Positions 38,230 through 50,072 of a stretch of 64,000 nt of DNA are shown in pieces. The first letter of the stretch is position 1. Every line of letters starts with the position of its first letter. Source of the DNA: Apis mellifera (taxonomy: Eukaryota; Arthropoda; Insecta; Hymenoptera; Apidae); contig NC_037651.1 of the NCBI RefSeq assembly GCF_003254395.2, positions 5,022,001 through 5,086,000 on the forward strand, in the 5' to 3' direction. A program made the position numbers and the translations under genes. The notes beneath the pieces were generated by a model, which saw nothing but the letters and a program-made list of their open reading frames with translations, was not told where the DNA came from and ran no database searches.

Positions 38230-41200
38230 AAATATCTCTTTTAAGAAATTATCAGAATTTATTTATCAAATCGGTTTCTATAATAAGAAAAATAAGTTAT
38301 TATATATAATATCGTTAAAACATAATTAAATATTATAAAGGAATCAAACAAATCAAAATTTATATTATTTGATCTAAGTATTAAGTATGTAAATGAAAAG
38401 AAAAATATTTTGCATTTTTTAACAAAATTTTCTTTAATATACTCTACTTTTATAATATTTTATCTTTCATTAAGATTATTATTTCTAATAATTAAGACAT
38501 ATAATATGATGACATTGCAAACATTAAAAAAATTTTTTTCAATATAGGAGTATTCAATATCATTTAAAAAAAAAAAATATATATTCAAAACTGCTTATTA
38601 AGAGAAAATATCAAACTTAAAACAATGTTATATATAATAATATTTTCTCATGTTCAATAGTGTACTTATGAAGACTTTATGTATACTAAATTATTTTTAA
38701 ATTTCATGACATTTCTTGTATTAGTATAATAATATTATTGTAGATAATATATATGCAATGTTAAAATGTAAAACAAGTTACAACTTAAAAGAAAAATGTT
38801 TTTTTTATCAAAAATCTGTCTCAAAAAGTTTATTTGAAAATTATTGAAATTTTAATTTTTTATATGTTACAAGATTTTTTATTAATTATTAATTTTTTAT
38901 TAATTAAATATTAATCAGATATGAAATAAAAATTACATAAGCTTCTTTGACTTGACAAATTTAAAATATATCTAATTTGTTAAATTGATACGAAAAAAAT
39001 TTTAAAGTTTTTTTCATATTATATGCATAGAAGTATTATTTTTTTTCAATATTTAAAAGATTTATATCATATAAATAATGACATATATTTTTCATTAAAT
39101 TATTTTTTTAACTGCAAAAATAAATACTATAGTAATATGAATATACTATTTAAATTTTAATATTAGTTTTTTTTTAATTTTATGTAAATGTAAAACGAAC
39201 ATTATTATTGGAAAATTCGTATGAATGTATAAAGATCATGGATTATAATATTAACTCAAATTATAATAATTAAAACTATAATTGTTTTATAATAAAATAT
39301 TTATTTTAAAAAGTAATGTAAATATTTTATAGACTATGTAATAAATAGAGGAAATATTTTGTGATGAATAATTTTAGAATGCTTCTTGTTAAAAAATTAT
39401 AGAAAAGCTATATAAATATATAACTGTGGTTTTATATTAATCTAAATGTACAAGGTGCTATTTGAATCAAATTTATTATGTTCCTGACTGTTTTTATCAT
39501 TATTTTATTTTATTAATAAAATCATTATATGTAAATGTACGACTATAAAATATATCTGTTTGAAATTTTTTTTTGCATATTTTATATATTCTGAGACAGC
39601 ATTTTTATTTTGCAAATATTTGCATAAATTAATTCTAATTTATATTAATTGATATGAAAAAAGATTAAAATTTTTATAATAATTTTAATTTTAATAATTT
39701 CATTCAGAAATATTTTAATGATGCAAGATATAGAAAATATCGTTTTAAAATTCTTTAAGTATTTTTTATTCGATATTCATATAACGTATATTAAAAATTT
39801 TATTTAAAATAATAAAGCATTTATTATGATATAAAACATACAAATTAATTTTAAGTATTTTAATAACTTCTAATAATATTAGTATATCTTAAATATTTTT
39901 ATTAATATTTTATTGTGATATCAATGTAAGAATATAATTGTTAGTACTTATTGACATTGAAAGTTGTAAAACAAATGTATACAAAATGCCAAATTACAAT
40001 AAAAAAAATAGACATTAAATTTGATATTCTTTTTTTATTTTATAATTATCATTTGCAGGTTTTTTTTAATTGATAAAATAATTTATATCTTATATCATAA
40101 TATTCTCATCTATATCAATCTTTTTAAATTCCTTATAAAATATCCTATTAATGAAACGAGATTAATAACTATATATCAAATTAAAATTTATTTATTAAAT
40201 TTAATTATTCATTTATTCAATAACCAAAAATTGATTTATTTATTTAATCGATTATTTTTCTATTTCTTGTATTAAATTTTATAATATAAATATTACGAAT
40301 TAATAAAAATTTATATGTATAAATTTATATGTATAAATTTTTATTGAAATTTGATGAGTTTTATCTTTTATCAGAAATTATTTGAATATTGAATAAATAT
40401 TTATATATATATTTTTGAAACTCTATAGAGATCATCCCTATAAATACGTGAATAATGAAAACATTTAAATTTTTTAAAAAATTCTTTAATAATGTGAATA
40501 CATTTTTATATAAAAATTGCAAAAATATTTATCATAATTTTTATATAATATGTTATAATGACATAATATGATAAAAAATAGAAAATATAAAAACATAAAA
40601 ATTGAATATTGTAACAGCTAAAAAAAATAAAATTTATTCATGAATAATAAAAAATTCTAATTATGAATCTAATTCATTTTAATTAATAAAGTATATACAT
40701 ATAATTTATATAAAAATTATTATGTTTAAAAATTTAACTGTTTCACGATTTATTATAAAAATATCTATATAAATAAATTTATTTTCAACATTAATAAGAA
40801 GGATGATAATAAATTATTAATTGAAGAAAAATATGTATTCAAAAATAATTACCTGAAGTGAATTAATAAGAAACTTTATTAATTAAAATAAACTATGATT
40901 AATTAAAGAAAAAGTCGCTATGAATTCTTTAAGATTTCAAAAAAGTGCATCTATTATCTTTGTTAAATAATTTCATAAAATTTTATATTAATTTTTAATT
41001 ATCATATTTTTTATAATTTTAATTTATAATTTTATAATTTATTATGTTTCTCAATTCTTTTTTATAACAAAATTCATTCAATATATGTTTATTTATGTAT
41101 TTCAATTTTTTACATTTATATCTTTCATTTTATATCTAAAATTCTTTTATATTTTATATTTTTATATTAATCTTTTAACTTTATTATTTCTTAAGTTTAA

Positions 41201-41500
41201 TTAAGTAAACTTTAATTATTCGAACTTATTTATGAATTTGATATTACATAAAATTTTATATATAATTAAAGTATTATTTTCGAATTACTTATAAATAATT
41301 TATAATTATAAATTAATATTTATAAATAATTACAATAATATATAATTAATTTTTAAATTCACTGTTATTTTCAATGCTATTCCATTGATATTTTTATTTT
41401 ATTAAATAAACGAAAAAGTTTTATGTAAATTTTATTTTAATAAGCAAGAAATAAATCTGACATAAATCTGATTTATAAATGACATATTATTCAAAAAAGT
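38230..41500. other. PPIP5K 3' region and gene-poor A+T-rich DNA
   Basis: Begins with the PPIP5K 3' UTR, whose end cannot be placed among many AATAAA-like signals. The rest is monotonous A+T-rich sequence. Open frames present (for example 40021-40275) are rich in I, F, Y, L and K and look like chance products of composition. No gene supported. Confidence 0.5.
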
Positions 41501-41524
41501 AGAAATCTCTGTAACGAAATTGCA

Positions 41525-41645
41525 TAATTATCATCAATAACGTGACCCTATTGCGGAAAGCGCATCCATTGTTAGAAACGCATCAAAATTAGATCATGTG
41601 AACACGTGCACCATGAAATGAATCCAAATTTGATTTCTGACGTTC
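41525..41645. promoter_or_regulatory. G+C island with CACGTG, candidate regulatory element
   Basis: A 120-base patch of balanced composition within A+T-rich intergenic DNA. It contains GTGAACACGTGCAC (a CACGTG E-box core) and several CG dinucleotides. It lies about 3.5 kb upstream of Fer3 and beside the foldback element. An enhancer role is inference. Confidence 0.3.
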
Positions 41646-41879
41646 TTCACATCATTTTGCTTATTTGTTAATTTATTTTTTCTAAAATTAAAATATAAAA
41701 AGAAATAGAACAATTTATATTATATAAATTGATAGAAATATGAAATATTAAAAAATAAAATATAGTTATATATTAATTTATATAAATAATATAGATATTA
41801 TTTCATTATTTAAAATATTTAATTATATATATACAGAAATATACAATATATTTTAAAAATATATGGTCATTATATGTAT

Positions 41880-42718
41880 TATAAAAATTATAAAAATGTA
41901 TGAAAATTTCTGAGATAATTTTAAATAATATTTTTCTTTGCAAAAACTTTCGTTATAATTTTTATTAACAACCCATTAAAAAATATTGGTTACTCATGAA
42001 GCGCTATAGTCAAACCAAGTTTCTTGAATATAACAAATATTTTTTTATCGAAAAAAAATTATAAAAAAAAGAATTACATTATATTTAGAAACAATGAATA
42101 AACTAAATAATTATTATAAATCGAAATAAATATCAAATTAATACAAAAAAACGAATATAAAATTTTTCTAACAAATGAATGATAAATAATAGAATAGAGA
42201 AAGAAGAGAAATTGATAAAAGAGGGAAAGAAATGATAAAGAAGAAAAGGAGAACAAAAAAAATGGAGAAGAATGATAAAAGAGAATGATGACAAAAGAGA
42301 GAGAAAAATGACAAAGAAAATGAGAGAAAATGAAGAGAATGGTAAAAGAGGAAAAAAATGATAAAAAAGGAGAGAAATTCTATATAAATAAGATTTATAT
42401 TCTATATGAATAATAATTAATTTATTTATTTATTATTTTTAAATAAAAAATAATTCAATATAATTTTTTTGATAAAAAAATATTTGTTATATTCAATAGA
42501 TTTTTATATATATTGTTTTGATTTTTTCGTATCACAGTATATATATCTAATATTACTGTTGTCTACTTAATTAGTTTACGGTGCTTCATGATTAATATTT
42601 TTTGTTAATAATTTATTAATAAGACTGTAACGAAAGTTTTTGTAAAGAAAAATATTGCTTGAAATTATGTCAATAATTCCAGTTAATTAATGTTCATATT
42701 TTTGAGAAATCCTATATA
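41880..42718. repeat. Foldback element with long inverted arms and purine-rich core
   Basis: Inverted arms at about 41928-42060 and 42465-42670. Exact inverted matches include 26 bases (42024-42049 with 42471-42496), CAAAAACTTTCGTT (41941-41954 with 42629-42642) and an approximate CTTCATGA block. The right end (42678-42718) matches the right end of the RpL3-intron element, and 42644-42667 matches 1297-1320 exactly in inverse orientation. The core (42170-42380) is nearly all A and G on the plus strand. No transposase. A non-autonomous inverted-repeat element seems likely. Confidence 0.65.
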
Positions 42719-43084
42719 ATTATATTTATTTATAATATTTATTTAAAATAGATTTAAGATATAAAACGTAAACATTTTTTACGATTAAATTAATTTAAAA
42801 TATTAGCATTAATTGTTGAATATTTATTTATTATAACTCATCTAAAATGATTTTACAAAATTATACAAAATTATACAAATTATAATTTTATTATATAAAT
42901 AAAATTTTTTAAAAATTCATTTTAGAAATTATTAGAATTTATTGTAATTATATTATGTTGTTATATAATTATATTATATATAATAGTATTTATTCTTTTT
43001 TTAGTATGTTTTATTTTGTTCTGTATTTTAATGATATTTATTTGATATGTTTTATAATGAGAAGCATTCCTATTATATTCCTTT

Positions 43085-43220
43085 ATTTTAGAAAAGCTTC
43101 GAAGTTTTGCTATGAAGCATTTCAGCGCCGACGCTCAAAGCATTGATCCAAAGCGTCAGCTTGCAGTTATGGATATAGTACATATTACCAGATTCGAATT
43201 AAAGATCCACCCTCACAATC
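43085..43220 (+). promoter_or_regulatory. G+C island with short open frame upstream of Fer3
   Basis: Sudden rise in G+C with a 61-codon open frame (from 43112: KHFSADAQSIDPKRQL and onward) preceded by a ttttag acceptor-like site. The first half looks codon-like, but no splice donor follows and no family is recognised. More likely a conserved regulatory island than an exon. Confidence 0.25.
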
Positions 43221-43759
43221 AATATATACAAACTTATAAAATATATTACATATTGGATAAATTAATAATTCTCAATTTATTGTATCATATTTTTTAAAAA
43301 ACAAATATGTATTACATTTACTAATATTACCTATTAACAAATATAAAATATAAGAAATATTATCAATTATAATAATGCATTTAATATATTATTTCATTTA
43401 TATAAATTTGATAAAAATCTTTTTTCTTTTGTAGTATAATTTTTTATTTTCTATTGTCTAGTATTTAAAAATTCTTTTTATATATATTTTATATATTCAT
43501 TCGTTCTCTAATTATATTAAAAAAATTATAGAAAAAAAATATATTAATAAATATATTTAATAATAATTTTAATATGTTATTGCTATAATGATATTGCTAT
43601 AATATAAATAAATGAATGATATCTAAAATTCTTATTTCAATAAAAAAATAAAATTCTATTTTTAATAAGAAAAGAAAAAAAGAATTTAATTACATTATGT
43701 TTTAAAGTAATAAAATAAAACAAAATAGAGATGATAAACATGCAACAATAATACTGTGG

Positions 43760-44045
43760 CAGAGAAAAAATAACACCAAAAAGAGATCCTAGAGATCCTC
43801 TGCTTGCTTGTGATCGAATATTAATAACTTTATGCACCCCCGAACTCTTGAAGCAAACACAATGAGATTTGACACGCAGAGAGCATGCTGGATGTTTATA
43901 CGCGTTCAAAGGGAGAATTTAGTGTCAAGTGAATCGGCTAATATCTATTTAATTAATTTGGGGGAACGCACTCCCTCGGTTAACAATATGTTACCCTTCT
44001 GAGAAGATTTTGTCATGGTCTTTTGAATGATCCTGTTAGAAACTT
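43760..44045. promoter_or_regulatory. G+C island, candidate Fer3 enhancer
   Basis: About 280 bases of balanced composition, rich in short repeats such as GAGATCCTAGAGATCCT and with several CG dinucleotides. It lies in otherwise A+T-rich DNA 1.1-1.3 kb upstream of the Fer3 start codon. No coding or RNA gene recognised. The enhancer role is inferred from composition and position. Confidence 0.3.
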
Positions 44046-44191
44046 AATTTATGAAACAATTTATCTCCAAATAGATATAAAGAAATCATAATAATTTAAT
44101 TCGCAAAAAATTTTATTTGTAATAATTTTAGAAATGATTATAGAAGAAATAATCATAAAAAAATTTATATCTTAATAAATTGATTTATATT

Positions 44192-44196
<5 letters not shown>

Positions 44197-44234
<38 letters not shown>
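44197..44234. repeat. (AT)n microsatellite
   Basis: About 38 bases of uninterrupted AT repeat upstream of Fer3. Confidence 0.9.
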
Positions 44235-44239
<5 letters not shown>

Positions 44240-44669
44240 TAATAAAATATAATAAAATTTATATTTAATATGTTAACAAAAGTAGATGATACATTTCATT
44301 TAATATCATTATTAAAATGATTAAATATATTAAGAATTAAATAATTCTTTTTGCTTAAAAATATATAAAAAGTAAATCTACATAAATGTAGATTATATAA
44401 CAAAAAATATAAGATATATAATATTAAAAATTTTATCATAAAAAATAAAAAAAACAATAAACGTAAATTTTTAATTAAAAACATTTTAATAATAATAAAA
44501 TAATAAATATTTTCCTTTGATTTTATCATTTTTAAAATATTAATCTCTTTTTTAATAAATTGTAATCATATGTATTGAATGTAAATAAAATCTTTTTAAT
44601 CTTGTAATTGTGATGAAAAAATGAAAAATAGAAAGTAAAATAACTTAGAAAAGATTAAAAAAAAATGTA

Positions 44670-45109
44670 AAAGTTTGTCCATCTTTAACATATCATTCAT
44701 ATCACGGTCGATAATCCTGATATTGTTTAACCCTCAACTTCTGCGAAACAAGGCAAATCATGAAGGTTACTTGAAAGCTCCACCCCTTTATAACTATCTA
44801 TCCAATGATCATGTTTCACCCAAACTGATTAAGGGTGAAATGCTCCAATGGGGTGCAGAGATCACGGCGCAAGCGTTCAAGAATGGTGAATAACAGTAGT
44901 TTTAGAGGGTTGCTTTGAAAAAGGGGCGGGTTCGAAATTTACCGAAATCTCGAAGTTCAATTCATAGACGAGGATATCTTGGGAATCAGATTGAAGGTGA
45001 CAGTTGTGCCAGTGACAAACATTTTATTTTCCTTCATTGTTTTTTTTTTTAACTTGAAAAACGAGACGAAGTGTTCTTCCTGCGTTCGCCGCTGGACAGA
45101 ATCCGGGAT
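44670..45109 (+). promoter_or_regulatory. Fer3 upstream/leader region
   Basis: A 440-base block of balanced composition directly before the Fer3 ATG, with a GGGGCGGG GC-box-like run (about 44922-44929), a CACCCCTTTATAAC segment (about 44781-44794) resembling a TATA box, and several CG dinucleotides. It probably includes the core promoter and 5' leader; the start site is not placed. Confidence 0.45.
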
Positions 45110-46403
45110 ATGAGCTACACCGAATCGTTGTGGGAGATTAATGGAAATCAAACACCAGTGAGTATAAATAATTTAAAAATTGATTTAATTTTTCAACATC
45201 TATATAAACATGAAATACATATATATATAAAAATATGTTTAATTTGTACCAATACATTTTTCGGAATAATATTTAATAATTAAGCAAAATTATGATATTT
45301 ATATTGAAAAATTTGATATGATTGAAAAATTTCACTTGTTCTTATTATTTTTTAAACATTTAAACATTTGACATATTATATTTGATTTTTTAAATTTTTA
45401 ATTTTAATTGTATGATAAACGATAATATTTAATATAATTAATTAATGATCTCTTTTTTTATATTGATAAAAAAACAGCCTGCAAATAAATATAAACATAA
45501 GTAAATGAAATAGGTGATTACAGCGGATATGTCGCAATACGTCAGCGGCGAACTTGGAAGCTATCCGATGTGGGACAGTTCTGTTTTATACCAAGCACCA
45601 CCTCCTTCACACTCTCACGTAAACGAACATGGATTATATAGACAACCTTGTGCATTATTACATCAAAGGTAATTATTTTTATATTTTATTATTATAAAAC
45701 ATATATTTTTTTAGTATATTTTTAATTTGCACGATAATAAATTGAGAAAATAATTTTAAACTCTGGAAAATTTCAAATTTTAAAAGAACAATATAAATAT
45801 TTTATCAATTATGTATTATTTAAAATAATTTTAGTCGCTATACACCTAATGGTAGATCTCCGAATCTTCCATCATCTACTACAAAGAAACCAAGACGTCG
45901 TGTAGCAACTGTTTCACAAAGAAGAGCAGCTAATATCCGTGAAAGGCGAAGAATGTTTAATTTGAATGAAGCCTTTGATAAATTACGTAGAAAAGTGAGT
46001 TTATATAGTACATTTCTAAAAATTCATATATTTAATTTCATATATATATATATATATTTGATTTTTAGAAATTAATAATTTAAATTTAAATTTTATATTT
46101 TATACTAGTTTTTGACTTTCATAATATAATATATACATATATAATAGTTATATTAAATTAGTTATAAAATAAACTTTCATATTTTAATGAGAATTATCTT
46201 TTATTGTTATTCATTATGTTTCTTATCATTTTTTGGCAATTATTCTTCAGGTACCAACTTTCGCTTATGAAAAACGGCTCTCGAGAATCGAAACTCTACG
46301 TTTGGCTATTACATATATTGCATTCATGGGAGAATTACTTGGGATCGAATCGAATAGTCCAAAACCAGAATATATTCCGAGGGAATATTATTTGCCGAAT
46401 TAA
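45110..46403 (+). CDS. Fer3: bHLH transcription factor Fer3 (FERD3L orthologue)
   Basis: Class II basic helix-loop-helix factor of the Ptf1/48-related family, expected to bind E-boxes as a heterodimer with Daughterless and act in tissue specification. Four exons: 45110-45157, 45514-45668, 45835-45994, 46251-46403; 171 residues. The bHLH domain (about 93-148) contains QRRAANIRERRRMFNLNEAF, then DKLRRKVPTFAYEKRLSRIE and TLRLAITYI, which is near-identical to insect Fer3 and vertebrate FERD3L as I remember them. An intron splits the domain just after DKLRRK. N-terminal part is tyrosine/proline-rich with no known domain. The start is the first ATG (MSYTESLWE) in a frame that is open a little further upstream, so a longer N-terminus is not fully excluded. 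Confidence 0.92.
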
Positions 46404-47522
46404 AACTGAAAAAATATTAAAACTAAAAATGTTCAAATGAAAACGAATGCAAAAATGGAGAACTTTTAAAAAATTAATTATTTGTATGTAAATTGTTTTA
46501 CGATGTTAGTACTTTGATTTTTTTTAAAAGTGAAAATTAATGCGCAAATACATAAAAAACATGAGAAATGATTAATTAAAATATTAAAAAATTTAAATAT
46601 GTAATTATAAAATATTTTTAAAAAATTGATGCACAAATGAATATATTTCTTCAAAAATAAGTTAACAAAAAAAAAAATTAAATACATGTATTTAAATGAT
46701 ATTTAACTTTTATTTCAAAATCTTTAGCTCATTCACATATACATATTTTTTTTAATACTTTACTATAAATGCAAATTTTTTATTTTATAAGAATATTTCA
46801 AAATATATTCATTTAAATATCGAAATCAATTTTTTATCAATTTCTTTATTTTTGAAAGATCATAAATAATTAATTTCATGTAATAATTCGAATAATTTTA
46901 AATATTTAAATATTTAGCGATAATTATTAATAAATATTTAAACTATAATTAAATATAATTAAATAAAATATAATTTAAATTAATAAATATATAAATTTTA
47001 GTTATTTCTTGTATAAACAAAAATATCAAGTGCAAAATATATTTTAGAATATAATATTATATGTATTTAAAATTAAGATTAACGTATATAAATATTATAA
47101 TCAAATAATAAATAAATTAATGTAAGCGTAGTTAAGTATCCTGTTGAAAAAGCATTAACTAACACTTAATGTTTATGTGATTCTACAAAATAAGATAAAA
47201 ATGTCTTCCATAATTTATGTAAATCTGCTTATTATATATTATCATTATATCTAAATATAAAATGTACAAACACTATCATTTATGTATTACTTTCTTTAAA
47301 AAAAAAAACAAATTTATAAATTCATACTTACATTACTTCAAAATAAATTAGTAAGTAATAACTAAAATAGTTATTATAAATATATATTAATAATATATAT
47401 TATATATATATTAATAAATATATTATAAATTATATTATAAATTGTATATTAATAAATATATTATAAATATATAGTACTTGAAAAAAGATTTTTAGAAAGA
47501 TTATTATAAAAAAATTATTGAA

Positions 47523-47554
<32 letters not shown>

Positions 47555-47640
47555 CTAAATAATATAAATTATTATTTATATATATTATTATAAATTATTA
47601 CTTTTAAATAAAAAAATTCTGATTTAATCGATATAAATTT
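46404..47640. other. Fer3 3' region and intergenic DNA
   Basis: A+T-rich, with long TA-rich stretches around 47380-47600 including a short (AAT)n run at 47526-47550. No coding or RNA features supported. Confidence 0.5.
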
Positions 47641-47654
47641 TTGAAAAGCGATTG

Positions 47655-47680
47655 CTCGATATCGAATCGAGATTCGAGAA
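47655..47680 (+). promoter_or_regulatory. Palindromic TCGA-rich motif upstream of CutA
   Basis: CTCGATATCGAATCGAGATTCGAG combines the palindrome TCGATATCGA with an inverted CTCGA..TCGAG pair, about 70-95 bases before the CutA ATG. Likely part of the promoter; the binding factor is unknown. Confidence 0.35.
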
Positions 47681-47748
47681 TACATTTTAAATAGTTCTTC
47701 TGAAGCAATATTCACATCAGTGGAAAAAAGTTTTCTGCAATTGAACAA

Positions 47749-48559
47749 ATGTCGCTTGTGCGGTGTAAATCAATTTTCGGATTAATTACACTCTTTTGTT
47801 TAACTAGAAATATCACTGCCAATACTTATAGAAACATGAGTAGTCTTGCTGGAATTCATTCTGTGACATATGTCACAGTTCCAACACAAGATATTGCAAA
47901 AAAATTGGCTCAGTAAGAATTGATATAATCTATTGAAAAAAATTTATTTCTATAAAATAATTATGATTATATATATTTACAGTGGTTTGGTCAAAAATAA
48001 ATTAGCCGCATGCGTCAATATTATACCAGGACTTACATCAATGTAATTATAATATATAATATTAATGCAAATGGGAATATTTTTATTTCATTTAAAAATA
48101 TTTTTATTTACATTTCAGATATGAATGGAAAAATGAAATAAATGAAGATAGCGAACTTTTACTGGTAAAATATAAATAATATATCAAATAATATATCAAA
48201 TTTTTTAATATAAATTTTGCATTTTTTATTTCAGATGATAAAAACTAGAACTGATACAATAGATGCTTTAACAAAATATGTAAAGTAAGTATATATATAT
48301 ATTATATATTATATATATTAAATTATTAAAATAAATCAAATTATATAAAAATTAATTTTAAATTAATTTTGAATAGAGAAAACCATCCATATGAAGTTTG
48401 TGAAGTAATTTCACTACCTGTAAGTAATAAATTTTTAAATTACATTTAAATTACATTTGCATTAATTTAAATAAAAATTTATAGATCCAAAATGGAAATG
48501 AAAAATATCTTCAATGGATAAGTGAAATTGTTCCCCCTATTAATCAAAGAAAAAAATAA
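47749..48559 (+). CDS. CUTA: CutA homologue (divalent-ion-tolerance protein family)
   Basis: Small trimeric protein related to bacterial CutA1; animal versions have been linked to acetylcholinesterase anchoring and copper tolerance, but the biochemical role is unsettled. Six exons: 47749-47912, 47983-48042, 48119-48164, 48235-48284, 48377-48419, 48485-48559; 145 residues. The core shows the family motifs VTYVTVPTQDIAKKLA, KLAACVNIIPGLTSIYEW, LMIKTRTDTIDALTKYV, and HPYEVCEVISLPI followed by YLQWI. The first about 25 residues are hydrophobic (IFGLITLFCLT), consistent with a signal or mitochondrial targeting peptide. A later in-frame methionine (MSSLAG) could start a cytosolic form. Confidence 0.93.
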
Positions 48560-48577
48560 AGTTGACTTTCTTTTCAA

Positions 48578-48583
48578 AATAAA
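48578..48583 (+). terminator. Possible polyadenylation signal of CutA
   Basis: AATAAA about 20 bases after the stop; another lies near 48696-48703. Either could be used. Not distinguishable from background in A+T-rich DNA. Confidence 0.25.
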
Positions 48584-48703
48584 AAATTCTAATATATATT
48601 ATGATAAAAATATTTATTTATTTTGCTATAAAATAACATGATTGTTTTATAAACTTTTCATTAGTATGAAAAGTTATATTATCTTTAAGAAAAAACAATA
48701 AAA

Positions 48704-49268
48704 TTCATTCAAATACAAATTAGAATTATTACAATTGATTTGAACACATTAATAAGCGTGTATACATATATAAACAAATAATCAAACGTTTATAATGTAG
48801 TCAGTTGTATAAATCTTATGTTATATATGTGTATCTTATGTGTAGAACTTGAAATTGTATAAGTCCAAAAATTAATATAAAAATAAGTACTATAATAATT
48901 AATTGGATATATATATATATTTTTTATTTTTTATATGTATGTTTCTTCCTTGAAGAGAATTCATTTTTATTATTATGTAATTAGTACTATCAGTCAATTT
49001 ATTAAAATAAATATATAATAATAATAAAAATGTTATTAATAGTGGACTATGGCAACAAATTTTTTATATCATTAATAGTTACCACAATGTTTTGAAGTTA
49101 TCAGAATTTCAAAATATCCACCCTGTAAGTGTATATTGTAGTAAATTTGTCATTATCTAATGTAATTCATCACTAAAACATAAATTGTATCTAGAAATAT
49201 CATTTAATAGAGTCTAAGTATGTATGTGAATTCATATTTGAAATATAATTATTTTTTACAAGTTAATG
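48704..49268. other. Tail-to-tail intergenic region CutA / UHRF1
   Basis: Only about 700 bases separate the two stop codons, so both 3' UTRs lie here and may overlap. No other feature seen. Confidence 0.45.
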
Positions 49269-50019
49269 TTATCTACCACCCTCATATCCCGGATAAAGTA
49301 ATAATAAAGTCGATGATAAAAATTGATTAATTTCCATTTTATAATTTTTGTCTAACAAATGACGACATGATGGACAACAATTTACACCTGATGAAAAACT
49401 ACGTTTTAAACAATTAACACATATATTATGTGTACATGGAATAGTTACAGGATTATAAACAAGTTCCAAACAACATGGACATGTAAACCTGCAATTTAAA
49501 AATTATAAAAATTATAAAATATAATATTTATTAAATTAGTATATAAATATATAAAAATGTACCTTTCTGAAACTTTTTGCAAAAATATAGTTTTACCATC
49601 TGGTAAAGCTTTACGACATTCGTCCCATAATTTTGCATTTGTTTTATCTTCATTGATATGTTTTAATATTTCAGTTTCCAATTCGTAAATTTCGCACTTT
49701 TGCTTTTTCTTTGGTGGTTCTTCGTTTTTTGAAAAATTAGATTTTTCTTCTTCAGCAAATACGTTTCGTTTCTTATTTGTTTTATTATTTTTTGCCATTG
49801 CTTCAAGATATCCATCTGGATACATTGGTTTTAAACCTAGAGCTTCTATCCGTGCTTTACCCTCATTAGTCCATGGTGCAGGTGCAGGATCATCTCTTCT
49901 TAATAAATATCTCCATACACGAAAACCACTTTTACCTGTATCAGGGTAATATTTTACTACCTTGTATATGCCATCATACCTATAATAAAATTTATGAAAT
50001 TTATTATTATTAAAACTAA

Positions 50020-50072
<53 letters not shown>

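Noticed and set aside
40021..40275. 84-codon open frame in the gene-poor region
   Set aside because: Composition-driven (I, L, F, Y, N, K); no codon bias change or G+C rise as seen in real exons here.
42074..42256. Minus-strand 60-codon frame rich in F, L and S
   Set aside because: Arises from the polypurine core of the foldback element.
43112..43297. Possible exon with KHFSADAQSIDPKRQL
   Set aside because: Looks partly codon-like, but no splice donor, no partner exon and no recognised family; kept only as a G+C island.
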